64,000 nt of DNA from Faeciplasma sp048393055. GTDB lineage: Bacteria; Bacillota; Clostridia; Oscillospirales; Ruminococcaceae. Below the pieces are notes generated by a model. That model did not search any database, was not told the origin of the DNA, and saw only the letters and a list, made by a program, of their open reading frames with translations. Below are positions 15,381 to 23,413 of this stretch, in pieces. Made by a program: the position numbers and the translations under genes. Positions within the stretch are counted from its first letter, which is position 1; each line of letters begins with the position of its first letter. The stretch spans positions 1-64,000 of the forward strand of contig DBFJJS010000004.1 in the NCBI GenBank assembly GCA_048393055.1, read 5' to 3'.

Positions 15381-17015
15381 ATGACAATTGTTGATTTGTT
15401 GGAAAGAAACAGCCTTGAATACGGCTCCGACATTGCATTGGTTGAAATAAATCCCGAGCTGCCTGAGGACCGCAGGCTTACATGGAGGGAATACGAGCTG
15501 GTTCAGCCCACCGTCCGCACAAGCTACCGCAGGGAGATCAGCTGGTCGGTGTTCAACGAAAAATCGAACAGGTTTGCAAACGTGCTTATAAGCCGCGGAA
15601 TAGGCAAGGGCGATAAGGTGGCAATACTTTTGATGAACTGCCTCGAGTGGCTGCCGATTTATTTCGGGATACTCAAGACGGGGGCTATGGCTGTGCCGCT
15701 CAACTTCCGTTATTCCTCCGATGAAATAAAATACTGCCTTGATCTGGCGCAGGTGGATGTTTTGGTATTCGGCGCGGAGTTTATCGGCAGAGTTGAGGAG
15801 ATAGCCGATCAGATAAGTCAGAAGAGGCTTCTAATATACGTAGGAGATGGCTGCCCGTCGTTTGCGGAGAGCTACGCGCATCTTGCGGCGGATTGCCCGA
15901 GCGTTAATCCGGGCGTAAAGCTTACGGAGGACGACTACGCCGCGATTTATTTTTCATCGGGAACGACCGGCTTTCCAAAGGCGATACTTCACAGGCACAG
16001 GGCTCTTATCCATTCCTGCAGGGTTGAGCAGAAGCACCACTCCCAGACCCGGGACGACGTATTTTTATGCATACCGCCTCTGTATCATACAGGAGCTAAA
16101 ATGCATTGGTTCGGCTCTCTGATAAGCGGCTCGAAGGCGGTGCTTTTAAGGGGCACGCGTCCGGAGTTTATACTCGAAGCGGCGTCAAAGGAAAAGTGCA
16201 CTATTGTGTGGCTGCTTGTTCCGTGGGCGCAGGATATACTCAACGCCCTTGACAGCGGAAGGCTGAAGCTTTCGGATTATGACCTCTCAAAGTGGAGGCT
16301 TATGCATATCGGCGCGCAGCCTGTTCCTCAGAGCCTTATAAAGCACTGGCTGGAGTATTTTCCGAATCACCAGTACGACACGAACTACGGTCTTTCCGAG
16401 TCTATAGGACCGGGAGCTGTTCACCTTGGAGTAGAGAACATCGGCAAGGTAGGGGCTATAGGTGTCCCAGGGTACGGCTGGGAGGTTAAAATAGTAGACG
16501 AGAACGGTGAAAACGTCAAGCCCGGACAGGTGGGCGAGCTTTGCCTTCGCGGAGCGGGCGTGATGGTGTGTTATTACCGCGACCCCGACGCCACTAAAAA
16601 CGCTCTCAAAGACGGCTGGCTTTACACCGGCGATATGGCGATGTTTGACGACGACGGCTTTATCTTTTTAGTGGACAGGAAAAAAGACGTCATAATTACC
16701 GGCGGCGAAAACCTTTATCCGGTGCAGATAGAGGATTACATACGAGAATACGGAAAGGTGAGCGACGTGGCGGTAATAGGTCTGCCTGACGACAGGCTCG
16801 GCGAGATTGCGGCCGCGGTAATTCAGATAAAGGAAGGCGCGACCTGTACCGAGGATGAGATAAAGGACTTCTGCAGAGGTCTGCCGCGCTACAAGCGCCC
16901 GAGAAAAATTATTTTTGCCGACGTGCCGCGCAACCCTACCGGAAAGATAGAAAAGCCGCTGTTGCGCAGAAAATACGGCGCGGAGCACCTTGTACTCGAG
17001 CAGAATATAGGCTGA
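15381..17015 (+). CDS. AMP-dependent acyl-CoA synthetase
   Basis: 544 aa, full length for the ANL superfamily. The P-loop is YFSSGTTGFPKA (about 192-203), the A5 region YGLSES, the hinge GWLYTGD (about 413-419), and the catalytic Lys lies in NPTGKIEK near the C-terminus. It activates a carboxylic acid to acyl-AMP and then acyl-CoA. Fatty or aromatic acids are both possible; the downstream symporter, iorAB and paaK make an aryl or branched acid likely. AAAGGTGAT precedes ATG 15381. It is the first gene of a six-gene operon ending at 22781. Confidence 0.92.
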   Translation: MTIVDLLERNSLEYGSDIALVEINPELPEDRRLTWREYELVQPTVRTSYRREISWSVFNEKSNRFANVLISRGIGKGDKVAILLMNCLEWLPIYFGILKTGAMAVPLNFRYSSDEIKYCLDLAQVDVLVFGAEFIGRVEEIADQISQKRLLIYVGDGCPSFAESYAHLAADCPSVNPGVKLTEDDYAAIYFSSGTTGFPKAILHRHRALIHSCRVEQKHHSQTRDDVFLCIPPLYHTGAKMHWFGSLISGSKAVLLRGTRPEFILEAASKEKCTIVWLLVPWAQDILNALDSGRLKLSDYDLSKWRLMHIGAQPVPQSLIKHWLEYFPNHQYDTNYGLSESIGPGAVHLGVENIGKVGAIGVPGYGWEVKIVDENGENVKPGQVGELCLRGAGVMVCYYRDPDATKNALKDGWLYTGDMAMFDDDGFIFLVDRKKDVIITGGENLYPVQIEDYIREYGKVSDVAVIGLPDDRLGEIAAAVIQIKEGATCTEDEIKDFCRGLPRYKRPRKIIFADVPRNPTGKIEKPLLRRKYGAEHLVLEQNIG

Positions 17016-17089
17016 CTGCGGCGGCAGCCTGATACGAGGGCGACGGAACGAGGGGACAAGGGGAGAGTAAAAAGGAAAGGACATAAAAT

Positions 17090-18649
17090 ATGACACCTAC
17101 AATGATTCTTACGCTCTGCATGATAGTATGCTTCTTTGCGTTGATGATCTACATCGGCTTCAGGTCGCGAAAGCACGCGACAGACGTAAACGGTTTTGTT
17201 TTGGGCTCGCGTTCGGTAGGACCGTGGCTGAGCGCGTTTGCTTTCGGCACTTCCTATTTTTCTGCCGTTATTTTTGTCGGCTACGCGGGACAGTTCGGAT
17301 GGGATTTCGGACTTGCCTCGACATGGATAGGTCTTGGAAACGCCTTTATCGGATCGCTGCTTGCGTGGAGCGTTTTGGGGCGCAGGACAAGGATTATGAC
17401 GCAGTATCTTTCGAGCAACACCATGCCGGATTTTTTCGGCGCGCGCTTTGAATCCAAGGGACTTAAAACCGCCGCGTCGGTTATCACCTTTGTGTTTTTG
17501 ATACCATATACCGCCTCGCTTTATAACGGGCTTTCCCGTCTTTTCTCCATGGCGTTTGACGGAATAGACTATTCGGTGTGCGTTATCGTAATGGCTGTGC
17601 TGACAGGAATATATGTGCTGGTCGGCGGATACATGGCGACTGCCGTCAACGATTTTATTCAGGGGATAATAATGCTTGCTGGCATTGCCGCGGTAATAGC
17701 GGCGGTACTTGGCGACAACGGCGGGCTGATGGCGGCGACTGAGCAGCTTGCCACGGGTGAAAACGGCGGATGGGTCTACGCTTCATTCTTCGGTCCGGAC
17801 CCTGTATCGCTCGTTTTTGTAGTGATTTTAACCTCTCTCGGCACGTGGGGGCTTCCTCAGATGGTTACTAAGTTCTACGCGATAAAAAATGAGGAATCCA
17901 TAAAAAAGGGCACTGTCATTTCGACGCTGTTTGCCATTATAGTTGCGGGAGGCTGCTATTTTCTTGGGGGCTTCGGAAGGCTGTATGATGTGGACGTAGC
18001 TTCAGAGGGCTATGACGCCATAATCCCGCAGATGCTTTCGGGTCTTTCGCCCGTGATAATAGGGATAGTGATAGTTCTTGTGCTTTCGGCGTCGATGTCG
18101 ACGCTTTCATCGCTGGTGCTTGCAAGCAGTTCTACAATTACGCTTGATTTTATAGAGCCGCTTTCAAAAAAAGGAATGAGCGAAAAGAAAAAAATGACTG
18201 TGATGCGCGTGTTTATAGTCGTATTTATAGCTATATCGGCAGTTATAGCCATTAACCAGGCGAAAAGCCATAACATATTTATCGCACAGATGATGGGAGT
18301 GTCCTGGGGAGCGCTTGCGGGGGCGTTTCTTGCCCCGTTCCTTTACGGCTTGTATTTTAAAAAGACCACAAAGGCGGCGGTGGCGGTATCGTTTGTTTAC
18401 GGCGTGGGGCTGGAGCTTATACAGCTTTGCGTTTCGCTCGGCTGGCTTGACATTTCCGGTCTGCCCGTGCTACCATTTATATTTACAAACTCACTGTATT
18501 CAGGCGTTTTTGCGATGGTAGGAGGTCTGATACTTGTTCCGCTGGTAAGCCTGATTACCGGAAAATCGCGTCCTAAGGATGTTGAGGACATGTTCAGCTG
18601 CTACAGCCGCACAAAGACGGTTGAAATAACCGACAGCCTCGGGAAATAA
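17090..18649 (+). CDS. Sodium:solute symporter (SSS family)
   Basis: 519 aa with about 13 hydrophobic segments. The N-terminal pattern FVLGSRSVGPWLSAFAFGTSYFSAVIFVGYAG and the GGYMATAVNDFIQGIIML block are those of the SSS/PutP family, whose Na+ site includes the Ser/Thr of TM8 (here SMSTLSSLVLASSS). These import proline, pantothenate, monocarboxylates and similar solutes with Na+. Placed between a CoA ligase and indolepyruvate oxidoreductase, it may import the acid that the operon activates. GGAAAGG sits before ATG 17090. Confidence 0.92.
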   Translation: MTPTMILTLCMIVCFFALMIYIGFRSRKHATDVNGFVLGSRSVGPWLSAFAFGTSYFSAVIFVGYAGQFGWDFGLASTWIGLGNAFIGSLLAWSVLGRRTRIMTQYLSSNTMPDFFGARFESKGLKTAASVITFVFLIPYTASLYNGLSRLFSMAFDGIDYSVCVIVMAVLTGIYVLVGGYMATAVNDFIQGIIMLAGIAAVIAAVLGDNGGLMAATEQLATGENGGWVYASFFGPDPVSLVFVVILTSLGTWGLPQMVTKFYAIKNEESIKKGTVISTLFAIIVAGGCYFLGGFGRLYDVDVASEGYDAIIPQMLSGLSPVIIGIVIVLVLSASMSTLSSLVLASSSTITLDFIEPLSKKGMSEKKKMTVMRVFIVVFIAISAVIAINQAKSHNIFIAQMMGVSWGALAGAFLAPFLYGLYFKKTTKAAVAVSFVYGVGLELIQLCVSLGWLDISGLPVLPFIFTNSLYSGVFAMVGGLILVPLVSLITGKSRPKDVEDMFSCYSRTKTVEITDSLGK

Positions 18650-18688
18650 GACTGCATATAAAAGATAATAACGGAAAGGATGACTGAT

Positions 18689-20428
18689 TTGAAAAAACTG
18701 ATGCTTGGCAACGAAGCGATTGCCAGAGGTCTTTATGAGGCCGGCGTTAAGGTGGTGTCGAGCTATCCCGGCACGCCCTCTACCGAGATAACCGAATTTG
18801 CCGCAAAATACGACGAGATATACTGCGAATGGGCGCCGAACGAAAAGGTTGCGGCGGAGGTAGCCTTCGGCGCGTCCCTCAGAGGAGTGAGGAGCGCGTG
18901 CGCAATGAAGCACGTAGGGCTTAACGTCGCCGCCGACCCGCTGTTTACCCTGTCGTATACAGGGGTGACAGGAGGGCTGGTGCTATTTGTGGCGGACGAT
19001 CCGGCGATGCATTCGTCTCAGAACGAGCAGGACTCACGGCACTACGCCATAGCCGCAAAAGTCCCGATGATAGAGCCTGCCGATTCGGCGGAGGCGAAGG
19101 AATTTGTAAAGCTTGCCTACGATATCTCCGAGAGGTTCGACACGCCGGTAATAATAAGGACATGTACAAGAATCGCCCACTCACAGTGCGCGGTGGAGCT
19201 CGGCGAGCGCGTTGAGCCGGAGCTGAGGCCTTATGAAAAGAACCCCGCAAAATACATAATGGCGCCTGCCAACGCAGTTAAAAGGCATCCGTTCGTCGAG
19301 GAAAGGACAAAGCGCCTTGCCGAATTCGGTGAAACAAGCCCCTTAAATCGCGTTGAAAAGGGCGAAAGCGGCGATATCGGAATAATCTGCGCCGGAACAT
19401 GCTATCAGTATGTAAAAGAGGTGTTCGGCGACAGCGTTTCGGTTTTAAAGCTTGGTCTTATAAACCCTCTTCCCGAAAGGCTTATAAGAGATTTTGCCGG
19501 CTCTGTAAAGAAGCTTTACGTTATAGAGGAGCTGGACGGCGTTATCGAAGGGTTTGTAAGGGCGCTCGGAATAGAGTGCACAGGCAAGGAAATGTTTTCA
19601 CCGCTGGGCGAGTACAGCCAGGCGACTATACGCGAGGCGTTCGGAATGGGTGAGCCGGGGTACCTGACCGCTGATTCGGAAATACCGATGCGCCCGCCGG
19701 TAATGTGCGCGGGCTGCCCTCACAGGGGAATGTTTTATACCCTTTCAAAGAATAAAATAACCGTCCTCGGAGATATCGGCTGCTACACCTTGGGAAGCGC
19801 CGCGCCGCTTTCGGCGCTCGATTCCACCCTTTGCATGGGCGCGTCGGTGTCAGGGCTGCATGGCTTTAACAAGGCAGGCAAAAGCGAGTCGGAGCGCTCA
19901 AGCGTCTGCGTCATAGGTGATTCGACGTTTATGCACTCCGGAATGACCGGGCTTGTAAATATAGCGTACAACGCATCAAATTCAACGGTAATAATCCTTG
20001 ATAATTCGATAACCGGCATGACCGGGCATCAGCAGAACCCCACCACCGGCTACAACATAAAGGGCGACCCAGCTGCCGCAGTCAATCTGGAGGAGCTGTG
20101 CCGCGCCATAGGAATAAAAAGGGTGAGGGTGGTAGACCCGTATAACCTCAAGGGGTGCGAGGACGCCGTTTTGGAGGAACTGAAAATCGACGAGCCGTCG
20201 GTTATCATCTCGCGCAGACCCTGCGTGCTTCTTAAATACGTCAAGCCAAAGCCTCCCGTGACTGTGGATAAGGACAAATGCGTCGGATGCAGGATGTGCA
20301 TGAAGCTGGGCTGCCCCGCCATAAGCATAAAGGATAAAAAGGCGCATATCGACTTCACCCAGTGCGTAGGCTGCGACGTCTGCGAGCAGCTGTGCAGGGT
20401 AAACGCCATAGTAAAGGGGGAGAGGTAA
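18689..20428 (+). CDS. iorA: Indolepyruvate:ferredoxin oxidoreductase, alpha subunit
   Basis: About 579 aa from TTG 18689, which lies nine bases after GGAAAGG; ATG 18680 touches the Shine-Dalgarno and is less likely, though it adds only three residues. The N-terminal pyrimidine domain begins LMLGNEAIARGLYEAGVKVVSSYPGTPSTEI; the TPP-binding part has GDIGCYTLG and CVIGDSTFMHSG with Mg-binding IILDNSITGMTGHQ. Two C-terminal 4Fe-4S motifs (CVGCRMCMKLGCP and CVGCDVCEQLC) carry electrons to ferredoxin. The enzyme oxidatively decarboxylates aryl-pyruvates to aryl-acetyl-CoA, or runs in reverse. It works with IorB, encoded immediately downstream. Confidence 0.95.
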   Translation: MKKLMLGNEAIARGLYEAGVKVVSSYPGTPSTEITEFAAKYDEIYCEWAPNEKVAAEVAFGASLRGVRSACAMKHVGLNVAADPLFTLSYTGVTGGLVLFVADDPAMHSSQNEQDSRHYAIAAKVPMIEPADSAEAKEFVKLAYDISERFDTPVIIRTCTRIAHSQCAVELGERVEPELRPYEKNPAKYIMAPANAVKRHPFVEERTKRLAEFGETSPLNRVEKGESGDIGIICAGTCYQYVKEVFGDSVSVLKLGLINPLPERLIRDFAGSVKKLYVIEELDGVIEGFVRALGIECTGKEMFSPLGEYSQATIREAFGMGEPGYLTADSEIPMRPPVMCAGCPHRGMFYTLSKNKITVLGDIGCYTLGSAAPLSALDSTLCMGASVSGLHGFNKAGKSESERSSVCVIGDSTFMHSGMTGLVNIAYNASNSTVIILDNSITGMTGHQQNPTTGYNIKGDPAAAVNLEELCRAIGIKRVRVVDPYNLKGCEDAVLEELKIDEPSVIISRRPCVLLKYVKPKPPVTVDKDKCVGCRMCMKLGCPAISIKDKKAHIDFTQCVGCDVCEQLCRVNAIVKGER

Positions 20429-21001
20429 ATGCAGACCGTAAATGTTATGATAGTAGGAGTAGGCGGTCAGGGAAGCATACTTGCAAGCAAGCTTTTGGGA
20501 ACGCTTTTGACCGACTGCGGCTATGACGTAAAGGTAAGCGAGGTTCACGGCATGAGCCAAAGAGGCGGTTCTGTCGTCACATACGTCAGGTTCGGCGACA
20601 GGGTTTATTCCCCTGTGATAACAAAGGGTGAGGCGGATTATATCGTTTCCTTTGAAAAGCTGGAGGCGGCAAGACACGCTCCCTGCCTTAAAATAGGCGG
20701 AAAGATAATAGTAAACACTCAGACAATAGACCCCATGCCCGTTATAACCGGAGCGGCAAGCTATCCCGACGGCGTTTTGGACGAGCTTAAGGCAAAGGGC
20801 GTGCATGTCGACGATATAGATGCCCTGAGCCTTGCCGAAAAAGCCGGAAACGCAAAATCGGTAAATATTGTTCTTATGGGCAGACTGGCAAAATACTTTG
20901 ATATTCCGTATGAAAGCTGGCTTGCAGCGATAGAAAAGTGCGTAAAGCCTCAGTTTATCGAGGTGAATAAGAGAGCCTTCGAGCTTGGCTACAACGGCTG
21001 A
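20429..21001 (+). CDS. iorB: Indolepyruvate:ferredoxin oxidoreductase, beta subunit
   Basis: 190 aa, the usual IorB size. The opening NVMIVGVGGQGSILASKLLG and KVSEVHGMSQRGGSVVTYVRFG are the hallmarks of the gamma-type domain of 2-oxoacid:acceptor oxidoreductases. ATG 20429 follows directly on the iorA stop, with GGGGGAGAGG inside iorA, so the subunits are coupled in translation. It forms the IorAB complex. Confidence 0.95.
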   Translation: MQTVNVMIVGVGGQGSILASKLLGTLLTDCGYDVKVSEVHGMSQRGGSVVTYVRFGDRVYSPVITKGEADYIVSFEKLEAARHAPCLKIGGKIIVNTQTIDPMPVITGAASYPDGVLDELKAKGVHVDDIDALSLAEKAGNAKSVNIVLMGRLAKYFDIPYESWLAAIEKCVKPQFIEVNKRAFELGYNG

Positions 21002-21032
21002 AGCCGATTATAAGACATAAGGAGAGTAGAAG

Positions 21033-22340
21033 ATGCCAAACTATTATCAGCCTGAAATCGAGACCGCCTCGAGAGAAGAGATTCTAAGGATTCAAAACGA
21101 AAAAATTGTCAAGCAGGTGCGCCATGTTTACGATAACGTCAAATATTACCGCGACCTGATGGACAAAAAGGGCGTTAAGCCGGAGGACATAAAGAGCGTC
21201 GACGACATTAAAAAGCTCCCGTTTATCTCCAAGGACGACTTAAGAGAAACCTATCCCTACGGTTTTTTGGGAACAGACCTTAAAAACTGCGTTCGCATAC
21301 AGTCTACCTCGGGAACGACCGGAAAAAGGGTGGTGGCGTTTTATACCCAGCACGATATAGACCTTTGGGAGGACTGCTGTGCGAGGGCAATCGTCGCGGC
21401 GGGAGGAACAAATGAGGACGTCTGTCACGTCTGCTACGGCTACGGGCTGTTTACAGGCGGTCCCGGTCTTAACGGCGGCTCGCACAAGGTGGGCTGCCTG
21501 ACGCTTCCGATGTCGTCGGGAAACACCGAGCGGCAGATACAGTTCATGATGGATCTCGGCTCGACGATTCTGTGTTGTACGCCGTCATATGCCGCTTATA
21601 TAGGCGAAGCGCTTGCAGAGCGCGGCTATAAGCCCGAGGACAACAAGCTTAAGGCGGGAATTTTCGGCGCCGAGCCATGGACCGAGGGAATGAGAAGAAG
21701 CATAGAAAAGAGCCTGGGCATAAAGGCGTACGATATCTACGGTCTTACCGAGACAAGCGGTCCCGGCGTTTCGTTCGAGTGCGAGGAGCAGACCGGGATG
21801 CACATAAACGAGGACCATTTCTACGCCGAGATAATCGACCCGGAGACGGGCGAGGTGCTTCCCGAGGGAGAAAAGGGAGAGCTGGTGTTTACCTCTCTCG
21901 ACAAAGAAGCGTTCCCGCTCCTGCGCTACAGGACAAGGGATATCTGCATACTTTCCCGCAAAAAATGTTCCTGCGGAAGGACGCACGTTAAAATGAGCAA
22001 GCCGCTCGGAAGAAGCGACGATATGCTCATTATCAGAGGCGTAAACGTATTTCCGAGCCAGATTGAAACGGTGCTTTTAAACGAGGGCTACTCTCCTAAT
22101 TATCAGATAGTCGTAGACCGCGTAAGCAATACAGATACGCTTGACGTCAACGTCGAGCTGCTTGCCGAGCAGTTTTCGGATAAGATGAGCGAAATCCAGC
22201 AGATGGAGAAATCCCTGGAGGACGCCATGCGGGCAATGCTCGGAATCAAGCCGAGAATTCACCTTGTCGCGCCAAAAACGGTAGTAAGGAGCGAGGGCAA
22301 GGCGGTAAGAGTTATAGACAAGCGCAAGCTTCACGATTAA
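21033..22340 (+). CDS. paaK: Phenylacetate-CoA ligase
   Basis: 435 aa, normal PaaK length. The P-loop is STSGTTGKRVV (about 90-100); YDIYGLTETSGPG and FPLLRYRTRDI and the C-terminal SDDMLIIRGVNVFPSQIE follow as in PaaK. It makes aryl-acetyl-CoA from aryl-acetate, CoA and ATP. A Cys cluster CSCGRTHVK (about 311-320) is common in archaeal and clostridial members. With IorAB it links free aryl-acetates to aryl-pyruvates. Shine-Dalgarno AAGGAGAG. Confidence 0.95.
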   Translation: MPNYYQPEIETASREEILRIQNEKIVKQVRHVYDNVKYYRDLMDKKGVKPEDIKSVDDIKKLPFISKDDLRETYPYGFLGTDLKNCVRIQSTSGTTGKRVVAFYTQHDIDLWEDCCARAIVAAGGTNEDVCHVCYGYGLFTGGPGLNGGSHKVGCLTLPMSSGNTERQIQFMMDLGSTILCCTPSYAAYIGEALAERGYKPEDNKLKAGIFGAEPWTEGMRRSIEKSLGIKAYDIYGLTETSGPGVSFECEEQTGMHINEDHFYAEIIDPETGEVLPEGEKGELVFTSLDKEAFPLLRYRTRDICILSRKKCSCGRTHVKMSKPLGRSDDMLIIRGVNVFPSQIETVLLNEGYSPNYQIVVDRVSNTDTLDVNVELLAEQFSDKMSEIQQMEKSLEDAMRAMLGIKPRIHLVAPKTVVRSEGKAVRVIDKRKLHD

Positions 22341-22352
22341 GGAGGTTATATT

Positions 22353-22781
22353 ATGGCGATAAAGCAGCTGTCTGCATTTGTTGAAAACAAGCCGGGAAGG
22401 CTTTTGGGCATGGTAAAGCATATAGCGGACGCGGGCGTAAACATGCGCGCCATGAGTATTGCCGACAACAAGGATTTCGGAATACTCAGAATCATCGCGT
22501 CGGATGTTGAAAAGGCAAGAGACGTGCTCTCGGAGGACTCGCTCGTTTCGGTGACAGAGGTAATAGCGGTTGAGATGAGCGACAAGGCGGGTTCGCTTTA
22601 TAACGTCCTCAAGATCTTAGGAACTGCCGATATAAACATCGAGTATATGTATGCGTTCACAGCTTCCACAGACCTCGGGGCGTATGTTGTCCTGAGGGTA
22701 AACGACAACGAGGCGGCGGAAAGCGTTTTGCACGAAAACGGCGTGACTACGCTGAACCAAAAAGATATTGATATGATTTAA
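22353..22781 (+). CDS. ACT domain protein (tandem ACT)
   Basis: 142 aa made of two ACT repeats: KQLSAFVENKPGRLLGMVKHIADAGVNMRAMSI (about 3-35) and VEMSDKAGSLYNVLKILGTADINIEYMYAF (about 72-101). ACT domains bind amino acids and act as allosteric sensors. The gene follows paaK by 12 bases with AAGGAGG and is the operon's last gene; it may sense aromatic amino acids, the transamination partners of the IorAB substrates. Such paaK-ACT pairs are known from many anaerobes. Confidence 0.9.
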   Translation: MAIKQLSAFVENKPGRLLGMVKHIADAGVNMRAMSIADNKDFGILRIIASDVEKARDVLSEDSLVSVTEVIAVEMSDKAGSLYNVLKILGTADINIEYMYAFTASTDLGAYVVLRVNDNEAAESVLHENGVTTLNQKDIDMI

Positions 22782-22802
22782 GGCAAGCAGCCGCACAGGA
22801 TA

Positions 22803-22838
22803 CGGAGCGGACGGGAATGCGCCGTCCGCTCTTTTGCG
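22803..22838 (+). terminator. Terminator of the aryl-acid operon
   Basis: GAGCGGACGG pairs with CCGTCCGCTC around GAATGCG, followed by TTTTGCGTT. Confidence 0.78.
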
Positions 22839-22914
22839 TTAAAGAGGCAGGTATGCACCAAAAAACCGGCGGATTGGATGCTTTTTTGCAAAAATCCGCA
22901 CGCTGCAATCGGAC

Positions 22915-22979
22915 TTGACAAAAAATTTACTCAATCTTAATGAAAACCGATTGACAAAGCGGGTGCGATATGATAACGT
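22915..22979 (+). promoter_or_regulatory. Tandem promoter candidates for the large RNA
   Basis: TTGACA at 22915-22920 with TAATGA 17 bases later (22938-22943), and TTGACA at 22951-22956 with TAACGT 17 bases later (22974-22979). The -35 elements are perfect, the -10 elements imperfect. Transcription from the second would begin near 22986, just before the closing helix of the RNA. Confidence 0.55.
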
Positions 22980-22984
22980 ATTTC

Positions 22985-23392
22985 TTAATGGGAAACGTTA
23001 TTAGGTATCTTTAGAGGTCTTTCCAGGTAAGTATTTTTTTCGACCTCCCGTTTTAAATGGGTTCGGTCAGCTGCCGAGCGTGAGAGATTCACGCTGTTGA
23101 TAAATGATGAAAAGTGAAAGGTATTTCATCGTAGTTTTTAAGTTGGTCACTATAAACCGGCGCGTAAAAGCGCCCTAACTTGTAAAACGGTCAATAAGAG
23201 TAGTAAAAGCGAAATATTTGCTATATAGACTCTGGATATCCATACTGCGTATGTCCTTGCATAGATTTGCGCCTGAGGAGGTCAGCGTGCGAAGCTGCGT
23301 CCTGGTTCGGGATGCCGCGCAGGATTTTGTGTTATTTAAGGATTTAATGACGAAAAACAGGTTAGAAAACTTGGTTTTCGTCTTTTTTTATA
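22985..23392 (+). ncRNA. Candidate large structured RNA / leader of the polyamine operon
   Basis: No credible ORF covers this ~400-base stretch. A long-range helix joins its ends: CGTTATTA (22996-23003) with TAATGACG (23345-23352), then, after a GGT/T internal loop, ATCTTTA (23007-23013) with TAAGGAT (23337-23343). Inside are many local hairpins, for example GAGGTC/GACCTC (from 23014), AGCGTGA/TCACGCT, GATGAAA/TTTCATC and GGCGC/GCGCC. It ends in an intrinsic terminator 20 bases before the Shine-Dalgarno of the arginine decarboxylase gene. Hallmarks of tmRNA, RNase P RNA, SRP RNA, T-box and lysine riboswitch are absent. Either a large cis-regulator or an independent RNA. Confidence 0.6.
23349..23390 (+). 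terminator. Intrinsic terminator before speA
   Basis: GACGAAAA (23349-23356) pairs with TTTTCGTC (23375-23382), then TTTTTTT. The first four bases of the left arm are also the last four of the long-range helix, so the two structures compete at their base. Confidence 0.88.
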
Positions 23393-23413
23393 AACAAATT
23401 CGGAGGTTTGAGG

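Noticed and set aside
19982..20806. 274-aa minus-strand open frame across iorA and iorB
   Set aside because: Antisense to well-conserved proteins; no recognisable product.
22985..23392. Known housekeeping RNA (tmRNA, RNase P, SRP) or T-box at this site
   Set aside because: No tRNA-like end with CCA, no GAGGAAAGTCC block, no SRP tetraloop helix and no AGGGTGGAACCGCG T-box sequence were found.
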